25,505 bases of DNA, taken from the NCBI GenBank assembly GCA_037440765.1, contig JBBITL010000062.1, positions 1 to 25,505 on the forward strand, given 5' to 3'. The DNA is from DTKY01 sp037440765. GTDB lineage: Bacteria; Acidobacteriota; Terriglobia; Bryobacterales; Bryobacteraceae. Made by a program: the position numbers and the translations under genes. Positions within the stretch are counted from its first letter, which is position 1. Each line of letters starts with the position of its first letter. Below the pieces are notes generated by a model. The model was given only the letters and a program-made list of their open reading frames with translations. It made no database searches and was not told where the DNA came from. Below are positions 1 through 7,860 of the stretch, in pieces.

Positions 1-66
1 TGTTGCACAGAACCGCGACGGTGAGGGAGCGGGCCTGCAGGCCTGCGGATTTCTGACTAGGGACAC
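1..66. repeat. Right half of a TA-flanked palindromic element (copy 1)
   Basis: These 66 bases align without gaps to 4776-4841 with 60 of 66 identical by eye. Its last 14 bases (53-66) match the right terminal inverted repeat of the full copy at 4707-4841. It is followed by TA at 67-68. Read on the minus strand, TA plus the first repeat base makes the TAG stop codon of the neighbouring gene (66-68). The left half would lie before the window. It is probably a small non-autonomous mobile repeat or a dispersed intergenic palindrome. Confidence 0.75.
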
Positions 67-1055
67 TACCGCGGCGTGATGAGGCCGCCGAGTTTGTCCT
101 GCTCGGTGAGGGCGGTGCCGGCAAGGCGGGTGGAGTAGGCGGCGGCGCGCTTCAGGCCGGAGGCCGGGTTGACAACCACGATGCGGTCCTCGGCGGAGAT
201 GGTCCCCTGGGCCAGCAGCTTCCGCAGTGCGATGAGGCAGGCTCCACCCTCGGGAGACGGGAAGATTCCCTCTGTCCGTGCCACCTCCAGGCCAGCCTCC
301 AGCACGTCCGGAAGGGCGCCCGGCTCGACGCCGGGAAGCCTGGGGCGGGGTGAGGAGATCCAGCCGATAGCCTCCAGTTCGTCAAAGGCCTTCTCAAGGC
401 CGGTGACGACAGGGCCGGCGGGCGCCAGGATTGCGGCCGGCAGCTCCCAGCGGAACTGTTCCGCGATCTCCAGGCCGAGCGTCTTGATTCCCTCGACGAA
501 AAAAGGCCCGTCGGAGCAGGTGGCTGAGGCGCCGGCGGCGAGCTTCGCCCCGTAAGCGCCCGGCTCCAACGAGCCGCCCTGTGAGTGCAGCATCACCGTG
601 GCGTCAAGGCCGGCCGCCGCCGCATAGGCCGCGAAGGCGCCGCCGTCTCTCGGTGGTGATGAGACCGTCAGAGCGCGGGCGCCGCGCTCCACCGCATTCG
701 AGACGACGCAGGAGAAGCCCCGCGCTTCAACCGATGAGGCGGGATTCACGCCTTCGTCCTTGATCCAAAGGTCCTTCAGGCCGAGCGCGTCGCCCAGCCT
801 GCGGGCGCGGACGAGCGGCGTCATCCCTTCGCCCAGCGACACGATCGAGCCGGGGTTGGCCACCGGCAGCAGCGGCGCGTAGCGCCACATGGTGGGCGGA
901 GCGTGCGCGAGCCATTCCCGGCTCCAGCTCTGCCGCGCGGCCGCCAGGTCATATCGCGCAACCAGCGGCCCGCCGCACTCGCACTGATCACGGCCGGCCG
1001 CCGGGTCGAAGGACTTGCGGCAGCAACTGCACTCCAGGTGGCTCAGCGTGGTCAT
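66..1055 (-). CDS. Threonine synthase-like protein lacking the PLP lysine (probable pseudoenzyme)
   Basis: The 329-residue product is clearly a threonine synthase homologue (PLP fold type II). The N-terminus has the family zinc-ribbon cysteines (C9, C12, C25, C27), followed by SLGEGMTPL (73-81), IKDEGVNP (98-105), EGIKTLG (188-194) and KAFDELEAIGWI (222-233). Active-site motifs are eroded. The family's SFKARG, whose Lys binds PLP, reads SVEARG here, with Glu at 110 (codon 726-728). The AGNAGG-type substrate loop reads SPPRDGG (133-139). The glycine-rich phosphate loop GGGTG reads AGPVVTG (213-219). The stretch after GWI is about 60 residues shorter than usual, giving 329 rather than about 390-420 residues. 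The reading frame is nevertheless intact. Threonine synthesis would need another gene; a binding or regulatory role, or early decay, are both possible. The TAG stop is built from the adjacent repeat. The start ATG lies 34 bases from the divergent peptidase start. Confidence 0.85.
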   Translation of the reverse strand: MTTLSHLECSCCRKSFDPAAGRDQCECGGPLVARYDLAAARQSWSREWLAHAPPTMWRYAPLLPVANPGSIVSLGEGMTPLVRARRLGDALGLKDLWIKDEGVNPASSVEARGFSCVVSNAVERGARALTVSSPPRDGGAFAAYAAAAGLDATVMLHSQGGSLEPGAYGAKLAAGASATCSDGPFFVEGIKTLGLEIAEQFRWELPAAILAPAGPVVTGLEKAFDELEAIGWISSPRPRLPGVEPGALPDVLEAGLEVARTEGIFPSPEGGACLIALRKLLAQGTISAEDRIVVVNPASGLKRAAAYSTRLAGTALTEQDKLGGLITPR

Positions 1056-1068
1056 GGGATGATTGAAC

Positions 1069-1074
1069 TATCAT
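1069..1074 (+). promoter_or_regulatory. Possible -10 element in the 34-bp divergent spacer
   Basis: TATCAT differs by one base from the TATAAT consensus and sits 15 bases before the peptidase ATG at 1090. No convincing -35 is visible, and the message would be nearly leaderless. The spacer between the two divergent start codons is only 34 bases, so any promoters must overlap each other or the coding ends. Confidence 0.25.
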
Positions 1075-1089
1075 AGCGAACAGACTCAT

Positions 1090-3996
1090 ATGAACCGGCT
1101 ATTCAGACTTTCCGTTCTCATCCCCGCCGTCCTCTGTGTCGCCTCGGCGCAGAGGATTGACCAGGCCTACTCAGCCAAGATCAAGGAGTACACCACCGAG
1201 CCGTTCTTCCTTACCGAACTCGTCGATCACCTCCCGGCGTCGGATCGCGTACCCACGCCCGAGAAGGTGCTTGGTTACGTGATCGGCACGCCCAACAAGC
1301 TGACCTATACGGCCGACATACGCCGCTACATGCGGGAACTGGAGAGGACGTCTCCCAGAGTGAAGGTCTTCTCAATGGGGCGCTCGGAAGAGGGCCGCGA
1401 GACGATTCTGGTGGCGATATCCGACGAAGCCAACATGCAGCGGCTGGACCGCTACCGCGAGATCACCTCGCGGCTGGCGGACCCGCGCAGGACGCCCGAT
1501 GCCGAGGCGCAGCGTCTGCTTGCCGAAGGACTGCCCATCTACTGGATCAACGGCAGCATACACGCTACCGAAGCCGGCTCGCCCGAGATGCTGATGGAAC
1601 TGGCCTACAGGCTGGCGGTGGCCGAGTCGCCCTTCATTCAGGCCATCCGGAAGAACACCATCGTGATGATCACGCCTGTGCTGGAGGTGGATGGCCGCGA
1701 CCGCTACGTTGATGTCTACAACTACCGCAAAGCCAACCCCGGCAAGCCCGCGCCGCCGCTCGTCTACTGGGGCAAGTACGTGGCGCACGACAGCAACCGG
1801 GACGGCATGGCGCTCTCGCTCGCCATGAGCAAGATGATGGTCAGGACCTTCCTGGAGTGGCATCCACAGATCCTGCACGATCTTCACGAGTCGCTGCCGT
1901 TCTTGTACACCTCGACCGGAATGGGACCCTACAACGCCTGGCTCGACCCGATCGTGATCAGCGAGTGGCAGAAACTGGCTGGTCACGAAGTTGAGGAGAT
2001 GACCAAACGCGGTGTGCCGGGCGTCTGGACGCACGGCTTTTACGACGGCTGGGCGGCCAACTACATGATGTACATAGCGCAGGGGCGAAACGCCACCGGA
2101 CGCTTCTATGAGACCTACGGCGCCACGGGCGCCGACACGCTGATGCGCGAGGTGCCCGAGTCGGCCACCACCCGCACCTGGTTCCGCCCCAACCCGCCCC
2201 TGGCGAAAGTCAAATGGTCGATTCGCAACAATATCAACCTGCAACAGAGCGGCGTGCTGCTGGCGCTCAGCTACTTCGCCGCTAACCGGCGCGAGTTCCT
2301 GGAGAACTTCTACCTTAAGAGCAAGCGCTCGGTGGCCAAGGCGGTGACCGAAGGCCCGGCGGCCTGGGTGATTCCGGCTGACGATCCGCGGCCGGTGGAG
2401 TGCGCGGAGCTGGTGAACCTGCTGCGGCTGCACGGAGTGGAGGTGCATCGCGCCGGCGCGGACATCGAGGTCGCCCGCAAGGAGGGCAGGGAAGAGCGGA
2501 AGGAAAAGTACCCGCGCGGGAGCTACGTGATCCGCATGGATCAGCCCTATAGCCGCCAGGCCGACATGCTCCTGGACACGCAGTACTACAACCCGCGGGA
2601 CACCCGGCCCTATGACGATACGGGCTGGTCGCACGGGCCGCTAAGGAACGTCAGAACCGTGCGCGTGACCGACACGGCGATCCTCAAGGCGCCGATGACC
2701 CTGATGAATGCGCCGGCCAAGGTGGAGGGAAGCCTCAGCGGCTCCGGGTCCGCCGCATACCTGATTCCCCACAACGCGGAAAACGTGCTGGCGACGTTCC
2801 GCTTCCGGATGAACGACATCGAGATGTTCGCGGCCCAGGAGCCCTTCAGGGCGCTCGACAGGGAGTTCCCGGCGGGGTCTTTCATAATCCGGGCTGAGGG
2901 GAACACGGCGAGCCTGCGGTCGAGGATGGAAGAGGCGGCCAGGGAGTTCGGCTTCAACGTGTACGCCAGCGCCGAGGTCCCAAAGGCGCCCATGCACAGG
3001 CTGGCCGTGCCGCGGGTGGCGCTGGTGCACACCTGGCAGAACACGCAGAGCGAGGGCTGGTTCCGGATTGCGCTGGACGGGCTGAAGATCCCCTACGACT
3101 ACATATCGGATCAGGTGGTGGGGCGGACGCCCGACCTGCGCTCCAGGTACGACGTGATCCTGCTCGGGCCGGTGCCGGGCAGCGCGCAGCGGATCGTCAA
3201 CGGCATCCCGATGTTTGGGGACCCCGTGCCGTGGAAGAAGTCTGAACTGACGCCGAACATCGGCACGTCGCCCGACCAGACCGATGACGTGCGCGGCGGG
3301 ATGGGCCTGGAAGGAGTTGCCAACCTGCGGCGGTTCGTGGAGCAGGGCGGTCTGTTCATCACCGTCGGCGGCAACGCCGCCATCCCGGTGGAATACGGGC
3401 TGGTCGAGGGTGTGAGCATCACGCCCGCCCGTGACTTGCAGGCTAGAGGCAGCGTGCTTAGCGCCGTGGTGGCTGACAAAGGCAGTCCCATCACTTACGG
3501 CTACCAGGACCGGCTGGCGGTCTACTTCAACCAGGCGCCCATCCTTCGCGTGAGCTCCACCAGTACCACGGGCGGCGGTCCGGAAGCCGAGGAGCCCCCG
3601 GCACGCCCCAGCGGGAGGGGCTCTCCCAGCGACCCCGACGTTCCGCAAGCGCGTCCTTACACAGCGCCCGAGCCCAGGCCGGAGTTGAAGCCGTGGGAGG
3701 AACGGCCGCTGACCGAGGAGCAGCGCGAGAACCAGCGGCTGTTCCTGTTCCCGGATGAGCTGAAACCCCGGGTGGTGTTGCGCTTCGCCGAGGAGAGGGA
3801 TCTGCTGGTTTCAGGAATGCTGGCGGGTGGGCGCGAACTGGCCGGCAGGCCGGTGGTGGTGGACGTGCCCCGCGGCAAGGGCCACGTGGTGCTGTTCGCC
3901 AACAACCCCATGTGGCGCCAGCAGACTCAGGGAAGCTTCTTCCTTCTTTTCAACGCCATGCTCAACTTCGACAGCCTGGGGGTGGGGCGGAAGTGA
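1090..3996 (+). CDS. Large secreted M14-family zinc carboxypeptidase-like protein
   Basis: The product is 968 residues from the ATG at 1090. The frame extends to a TTG at 1063, but the ATG puts a clean signal peptide (residues 1-21, ending ASAQ) at the N-terminus. The M14 zinc-site pattern is visible as HATE (H158, E161), with the third ligand in LHDLHES (H266). DSNRDG (about 234-239) corresponds to the family's substrate-binding NxxR region, and YETYG (E341) is a candidate for the catalytic Glu. The second half (about 645-800) resembles a class I glutamine-amidotransferase-like fold (SRYDVILLGP, FVEQGGLFITVGG) with no evident Cys-His-Glu triad. A Pro/Glu-rich linker (about 825-880) precedes a conserved end with GKGHVVLFANNPMWR. 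It is probably a periplasmic or outer-surface peptidase for peptides or modified amino acids; its specificity is unknown. The lytic transglycosylase gene starts 51 bases downstream on the same strand. Confidence 0.88.
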   Translation: MNRLFRLSVLIPAVLCVASAQRIDQAYSAKIKEYTTEPFFLTELVDHLPASDRVPTPEKVLGYVIGTPNKLTYTADIRRYMRELERTSPRVKVFSMGRSEEGRETILVAISDEANMQRLDRYREITSRLADPRRTPDAEAQRLLAEGLPIYWINGSIHATEAGSPEMLMELAYRLAVAESPFIQAIRKNTIVMITPVLEVDGRDRYVDVYNYRKANPGKPAPPLVYWGKYVAHDSNRDGMALSLAMSKMMVRTFLEWHPQILHDLHESLPFLYTSTGMGPYNAWLDPIVISEWQKLAGHEVEEMTKRGVPGVWTHGFYDGWAANYMMYIAQGRNATGRFYETYGATGADTLMREVPESATTRTWFRPNPPLAKVKWSIRNNINLQQSGVLLALSYFAANRREFLENFYLKSKRSVAKAVTEGPAAWVIPADDPRPVECAELVNLLRLHGVEVHRAGADIEVARKEGREERKEKYPRGSYVIRMDQPYSRQADMLLDTQYYNPRDTRPYDDTGWSHGPLRNVRTVRVTDTAILKAPMTLMNAPAKVEGSLSGSGSAAYLIPHNAENVLATFRFRMNDIEMFAAQEPFRALDREFPAGSFIIRAEGNTASLRSRMEEAAREFGFNVYASAEVPKAPMHRLAVPRVALVHTWQNTQSEGWFRIALDGLKIPYDYISDQVVGRTPDLRSRYDVILLGPVPGSAQRIVNGIPMFGDPVPWKKSELTPNIGTSPDQTDDVRGGMGLEGVANLRRFVEQGGLFITVGGNAAIPVEYGLVEGVSITPARDLQARGSVLSAVVADKGSPITYGYQDRLAVYFNQAPILRVSSTSTTGGGPEAEEPPARPSGRGSPSDPDVPQARPYTAPEPRPELKPWEERPLTEEQRENQRLFLFPDELKPRVVLRFAEERDLLVSGMLAGGRELAGRPVVVDVPRGKGHVVLFANNPMWRQQTQGSFFLLFNAMLNFDSLGVGRK

Positions 3997-4047
3997 AACC
4001 CGCTGCACGGCCGGGCGGGGGAGTGCGTCGATAGATAGAGAGCGCCC

Positions 4048-4707
4048 ATGAGGCGGAGTGTCATAGTGTGGCTGCTGGCGTGGCTGCCGGCGATGGCGGG
4101 AGAGGAAATCGTCCTCAAGAACGGTTTCCGGCTGCGCGTCGACCGGCACGAGATCGCGGGTGGCTGGATTCATCTCCACACCGGCGACGCAGTCACCTCG
4201 TTCCCCGTGTCGGCGGTGGCCGCGGTGGAGCGGGAGGACTATGTGCCGCCGCCTCCCGCGCCGGCGCCAGTTGTGCCCGCTGCCGGGCCGCTGGACCCCA
4301 GGCGGCTGGTCACGCAGGCCGCCCTGCGGCATGGTTTGCCCCCCGATCTGGTCCATAGCGTTGCACGGGTGGAGTCGGGGTACCGGCAGGACGCCGTCTC
4401 TCCCAAAGGCGCCGTCGGCATCATGCAGTTGATGCCGGAGACCGCCGAGGCGCTTGGAGCGGACCCGGCGGACCCCGCCCAGAACGCTGACGCCGGGGCC
4501 CGTTACCTGCGCCAGTTGCTGCTGCGGTACCTCGATGACACCAACCAGTTGCGCAAGGCTCTGGCCGCCTACAATGCCGGGCCGGGCGCAGTTGACCGCT
4601 TCAACGGGGTTCCGCCCTACCGGGAGACGATCGATTACGTCGAGAGAGTCCTCGACAGCCGGCGCCGGCACCGAGCCGCGAGCGCCGGCGAGCGGGCCGG
4701 CAACTAG
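4048..4707 (+). CDS. Secreted lytic transglycosylase (SLT domain)
   Basis: This 219-residue protein has a short N-terminal signal peptide (about 1-17). A small beta-rich segment follows (20-65, starting EIVLKNGFRLRVDRHEIAGG), then a Pro/Ala linker (66-82) and an SLT/goose-lysozyme-like domain (about 85-203). The catalytic Glu is E109 in ARVESGY, followed by the hallmark GIMQLMP (124-130) and AYNAGPGAV (174-182) motifs. It would cleave the glycan strands of peptidoglycan in the periplasm. AGAGAG lies 7 bases upstream of the ATG as a weak ribosome site. The TAG stop at 4705-4707 consists of the TA flank and the first base of the palindromic repeat that begins at 4707. The Arg/Ala-rich tail after residue 203 is not part of the catalytic fold and may have been set by that insertion. 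Confidence 0.9.
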   Translation: MRRSVIVWLLAWLPAMAGEEIVLKNGFRLRVDRHEIAGGWIHLHTGDAVTSFPVSAVAAVEREDYVPPPPAPAPVVPAAGPLDPRRLVTQAALRHGLPPDLVHSVARVESGYRQDAVSPKGAVGIMQLMPETAEALGADPADPAQNADAGARYLRQLLLRYLDDTNQLRKALAAYNAGPGAVDRFNGVPPYRETIDYVERVLDSRRRHRAASAGERAGN

Positions 4708-4841
4708 TGTCCCGAGTCAGACGTCCGCTGAACAAATGCGCCCGCTTGCTGGCGCGCGGTTCTGTGCTTTCGAGGTGTTGCACAGAACCGCGACCGTGAG
4801 GGAGCGGGCTTGCAGGCCTGCGGACTGCTGACTCGGGAGAC
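4707..4841. repeat. Complete palindromic, TA-flanked MITE-like element between convergent genes
   Basis: The 135-bp element has terminal inverted repeats at 4707-4720 and 4828-4841, matching at 13 of 14 positions; extended to 22 bases they match at about 19. TA dinucleotides flank it (4705-4706 and 4842-4843). Inside is a perfect 13-bp inverted repeat, 4755-4767 with 4780-4792, around a 12-base loop, so the whole unit could fold into one long interrupted hairpin. There is no coding capacity. TA target sites with terminal repeats suggest IS630/Tc1-type mobilisation, but no transposase with such ends is in the window. Placed between convergent stop codons, it could also act as a bidirectional terminator. 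Confidence 0.75.
4755..4792. terminator. Perfect 13-bp hairpin inside the repeat, possible bidirectional terminator
   Basis: The arms 4755-4767 and 4780-4792 are exactly complementary and GC-rich, with a 12-base loop. It lies between the stop codons of two convergent genes. No T-run follows on either strand, so it is not a canonical intrinsic terminator. It could stall transcription or protect RNA 3' ends. Confidence 0.35.
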
Positions 4842-5119
4842 TAGTAGGCCAGCGTGCCGGAGCGGGGGACTTCGTCCGGGTTCGGCAGGTAGAGCGTCTT
4901 GCAGCGCTCGCAGCGGTAGATCTCGGCTTTCGCGCCGTACTTCTCCTTGACCGCCTCGCCGAAGAAGTACCAGCGCTTCAGGTGCCCGGCGCAGATCTTG
5001 CCCTTGTCGCCCTTCTCGTTGCAGGCGCGCATGCGTGGAAGACGCACCTTGACTTTGGCGCCATCGCTCAGGACCGCCGCAGTGCCGGTCCCCGGTCCAG
5101 TGCCGGAAGGTTCAGACAT
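4841..5119 (-). CDS. Small hypothetical protein with four cysteines, likely metal-binding
   Basis: The 92-residue product is read from the ATG at 5117-5119; the frame stays open to 5167, overlapping the tilS start. Cysteines C33 and C43 (RACNEKGDKGKIC) and a CERC pair (C70, C73) suggest a zinc-ribbon-like fold, with H46 as a possible extra ligand. The first 20 residues are Gly/Thr/Ser-rich and probably disordered. I do not recognise the family and assign no function. It is divergent from tilS with 47 bases between the start codons. Its TAG stop (4841-4843) again uses the terminal base of the palindromic repeat, so the C-terminal end RSGTLAY may have been set by that insertion. No good ribosome site is visible, so the start is uncertain. 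Confidence 0.65.
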   Translation of the reverse strand: MSEPSGTGPGTGTAAVLSDGAKVKVRLPRMRACNEKGDKGKICAGHLKRWYFFGEAVKEKYGAKAEIYRCERCKTLYLPNPDEVPRSGTLAY

Positions 5120-5135
5120 GAGGGTGAGAGACGAG

Positions 5136-5141
5136 TATAAC
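5136..5141 (+). promoter_or_regulatory. Possible -10 element for tilS
   Basis: TATAAC is one base from consensus, 25 bases before the tilS ATG, in the short divergent spacer. The -35 region (around 5111-5118) is weak. A purine run (GGGGGGAG, 5143-5150) follows but is 16 bases from the chosen ATG, which is long for a Shine-Dalgarno site. Confidence 0.3.
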
Positions 5142-5166
5142 AGGGGGGAGATAATGGAAACTGTCA

Positions 5167-6546
5167 ATGGTCGAGCGAGTCCTGGATTTCATCTCCCGCT
5201 ATCGCATGTTCGAGCACGGGCAGCCGGTCGGCGTCGCCGTGAGCGGAGGCGCGGACTCGGTGTGCCTGCTGCACGTGCTGGCCGAGATTGGGTCCCGTTG
5301 GGCCTTGAAGCTGAGCGTCCTGCACCTGGATCACAGGTTGAGAGGCGAGGACTCCGCCCGGGACGCCGCCTTCGTCCGTGACCTTGCCGCGCGGCTCGGC
5401 CTGACACTGCACGCCAGGGAGGTGGACGTCCGGCAGATGAAGGCCGAGACCGGAGACAACCTGGAGCAGGTGGCCCGCCAGGCGCGGAGAGCTTTCTTTT
5501 TCGAATGCATCCAGGCCGGCCTTGTGGGCCGCGTCGCGACCGGCCATACGCGCACGGACCAGGCCGAGACGGTCCTGTTCCGGCTGCTGCGGGGCGGCGG
5601 GACGGCGGGGCTGGCGGGTATCCTTCCGGCGACCCGCGAAGGACTTGTGCGCCCGTTGCTCGACGTGGACCGCGGGGAGGTGGAGTCCTTTCTCAAGGGG
5701 CGGAACCTTGAGTGGCGCGAGGACGCCAGCAACCGGGACCCCGCGTTCGCCCGCAACCGCATCCGTCACCAGTTGCTGCCCGCGCTGTCGCGTGACTGGA
5801 ACCCGGACATTATCACGGCCCTGGCCCGGACGGCGACCCTGGCCCGCGATGAGGAACTGTACTGGGAGCCGGAAATCGCGCGGCTGGCCGGCCGGCATTT
5901 CAGCCGTCAGGGCAACGCGCTCCTGCTGAGCGCGTCCGCGCTGCGGGGCCTGGCGTTGCCCGTCGCCCGGCGCCTGATCCGGCGCGCCCTCCAGCAACAG
6001 AAAGGGGACCTCAGACGGGTCGAGTTCGCCCATGTGGAGGAGATCCTGCGGCTGGCCGGTGACAAAGAAGGACACGGGCGGATTCGAATCCCCGGCGTGG
6101 ACGTGCTGCGCTCGTTCGATTGGATCCGGTTCGCCCCGGTAGAGGAACTCGAAGATCCCGCCCGAAACTACAGGGTGCCCCTGCATGTGCCCGGACGCAC
6201 CGAGGCGCCGGATGGAAGCGCGAGCCTCACCGCCTCGCTCTCCGGGTATGACGCAGACAGCGCCGGACTGGATTGGGACCGCCTCCCCAAACCGCTGGAA
6301 CTGCGCAACTGGCGTCCTGGAGACCAGTACCGCCCCTTGGGACACAGCCGCGCCGAGCGGATCAAGAGCATGTTTCAGGACCACAAGGTTCCGCTGTGGG
6401 AGCGGCGTACATGGCCGGTGGTGACCGGCGCGGGCGTCGTCGTGTGGTCGAGGCTGTTCGGCGCGGCAACCGAGTACGCCGCCGGCGAGGGCGCGCTACA
6501 GGTGCTGAGGATCGAGGAAATCAGGCAGCCACCGCGTGGCGTATAA
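5167..6546 (+). CDS. tilS: tRNA(Ile)-lysidine synthase TilS
   Basis: The 459-residue enzyme would attach lysine to C34 of the AUA-reading tRNA-Ile, using ATP, in the cytoplasm. The N-terminal PP-loop domain has the ATP pyrophosphatase motif SGGADS (26-31), then LHLDHRLRG (52-60) and GHTRTDQAETVLFRLLRGGG (126-145), a TilS signature. NRDPAFARNRIRHQLLP (189-205) is the conserved segment that follows. The C-terminal TilS domain (about 375-450) includes LRNWRPGDQYRPLG and KSMFQDHKVPLWER. Length and domain order are normal. An ATG at 5154 is in another frame and is rejected because the TilS motifs begin in the 5167 frame. The next gene starts 26 bases after its stop, so the two are probably co-transcribed. 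Confidence 0.95.
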   Translation: MVERVLDFISRYRMFEHGQPVGVAVSGGADSVCLLHVLAEIGSRWALKLSVLHLDHRLRGEDSARDAAFVRDLAARLGLTLHAREVDVRQMKAETGDNLEQVARQARRAFFFECIQAGLVGRVATGHTRTDQAETVLFRLLRGGGTAGLAGILPATREGLVRPLLDVDRGEVESFLKGRNLEWREDASNRDPAFARNRIRHQLLPALSRDWNPDIITALARTATLARDEELYWEPEIARLAGRHFSRQGNALLLSASALRGLALPVARRLIRRALQQQKGDLRRVEFAHVEEILRLAGDKEGHGRIRIPGVDVLRSFDWIRFAPVEELEDPARNYRVPLHVPGRTEAPDGSASLTASLSGYDADSAGLDWDRLPKPLELRNWRPGDQYRPLGHSRAERIKSMFQDHKVPLWERRTWPVVTGAGVVVWSRLFGAATEYAAGEGALQVLRIEEIRQPPRGV

Positions 6547-6572
6547 TCGGAAACACAGTGTGAGGATGGGAG

Positions 6573-7859
6573 TTGGCGGACACGACGATACTTGAGCGCT
6601 TCCTGCGGCGGGCTCGCCGCCGCGCCGTCGCCGCAGTTCTGGTCGAGCAGGCGGTGACCGCTCTGGGCGCTGCATTCGCGGGTCTGCTCCTGCTGCTGCT
6701 GCTTGGATCCCGGATTCTCGACTGGCGCTGGGTGCTGGCGCTGTGCCTTGCCGTCTTCCTGTCCGGACTGCTCCGCACGCTCCGCCGGGTTCCTTCGCCC
6801 TACCGGCTGGCGCAGGATGTCGACCGCAGACTGGCGCTTGAGGACTACATCGCCACCGCCCACTACTTTTCCCGTCCGGAGCCGGACGGGCGTACTTCAA
6901 CCCGGTTCCGGGAACTGGTTTTGGAGCGCGCCGTCGCCATGTGCGAGGAGATCAAGGCGGAGGCGGCTGCTCCCATACGTCTTCCCAGGACGGCGTACGC
7001 GACGCTCGCCCTGGCTGTGGCCGCTGCCGGACTGTTCTCGGTCCGATACCTCACCCACCGCAGCCTGGACTTCGGCCCCCCTCTGGCGCCGGCAATCGCC
7101 GAGATTTTCCGTCCCTCCTGGCTGGCCGCCAAAAACCGGAAGGAGACACTGCGCGGGGCACGGGCGACGCCGGCGAAACAAGGGTTGGCGATCGACCCGG
7201 AGACGGGCGAGCCCGTGGATCCCTTCAAGGGAGCCGGGGAGCCCGCGCCGGCAGGGCAGCAGAACGAACGTCAGGCTTGGGCGTCGGACAGTGTCCTCGA
7301 CAAACTGCGGGACGCTTTCCGCGACATGCTCGACAAGCTGGGGCTGGGTGACGAAGCCCGCGACCTGCCGGAGTCGGCGTTCAGCCAGGGGCAGAAAGGG
7401 GGAGAGAAGGGCGAGCCGTTGCTCGAGGAAGGGTCCGGAAATGGAACGCCCCGCCCGGACGAGGAGGGCGACCTGCCGGGTCCGGGCGATTCCACTCGGA
7501 TGGAGGCTCAGCGGCGCCCCGGCGGGAGTGAAGGGCAGGAGCAATCCGAGAGCGGGGATGGCGCCGGCATAGGCTCCGCCGACGGCGAAAAGGGAATCCG
7601 GGAGGCCGAACAACTGGCGGCGATGGGAAAGATCAGCGAGTTGCTGGGGAAGCGGCAGGCCAACCTGACCGGCGAGATGATGGTGGAGGTCACCAGCAGC
7701 GGCCAGCAGAAACTGACTACTCCTTATTCGCCCGCCAACGCCGCTCACTCGGAGGGGGGCGGGGAGATCCACCGCGACGAAGTCCCGCTCGCCTACAGGG
7801 AGTACGTGCAGCAGTATTTCGAGCAGGTGCGCAAAGAAGCGCCTGCGGCCAGGCCGTGA
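6573..7859 (+). CDS. DUF4175-like membrane protein with long disordered region
   Basis: The 428-residue protein starts with TTG at 6573, supported by TGAGG seven bases upstream. Hydrophobic segments lie at about 29-49, 51-69 and 141-160. Between them, VDRRLALEDYIATAHYF (83-99) resembles the DUF4175-type motif found in proteins encoded beside MoxR/vWA operons. Residues about 180-370 are rich in Gly, Glu, Pro and Ser and look disordered. The end (VPLAYREYVQQYFEQVRK, about 406-423) is a conserved C-terminal box of this class. It probably belongs functionally to the MoxR/DUF58/vWA set encoded convergently, although it lies on the opposite strand behind tilS. Its TGA is separated from the MFS gene's stop by one base. 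The family assignment rests on short motifs and should be taken as tentative. Confidence 0.7.
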   Translation: MADTTILERFLRRARRRAVAAVLVEQAVTALGAAFAGLLLLLLLGSRILDWRWVLALCLAVFLSGLLRTLRRVPSPYRLAQDVDRRLALEDYIATAHYFSRPEPDGRTSTRFRELVLERAVAMCEEIKAEAAAPIRLPRTAYATLALAVAAAGLFSVRYLTHRSLDFGPPLAPAIAEIFRPSWLAAKNRKETLRGARATPAKQGLAIDPETGEPVDPFKGAGEPAPAGQQNERQAWASDSVLDKLRDAFRDMLDKLGLGDEARDLPESAFSQGQKGGEKGEPLLEEGSGNGTPRPDEEGDLPGPGDSTRMEAQRRPGGSEGQEQSESGDGAGIGSADGEKGIREAEQLAAMGKISELLGKRQANLTGEMMVEVTSSGQQKLTTPYSPANAAHSEGGGEIHRDEVPLAYREYVQQYFEQVRKEAPAARP

Positions 7860-7860
7860 C

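Noticed and set aside
1372..2634. Long minus-strand frame (420 codons) inside the M14 peptidase
   Set aside because: Typical GC-rich shadow frame: Arg/His/Pro/Val-rich product, no family motifs, fully covered by a gene with clear domains.
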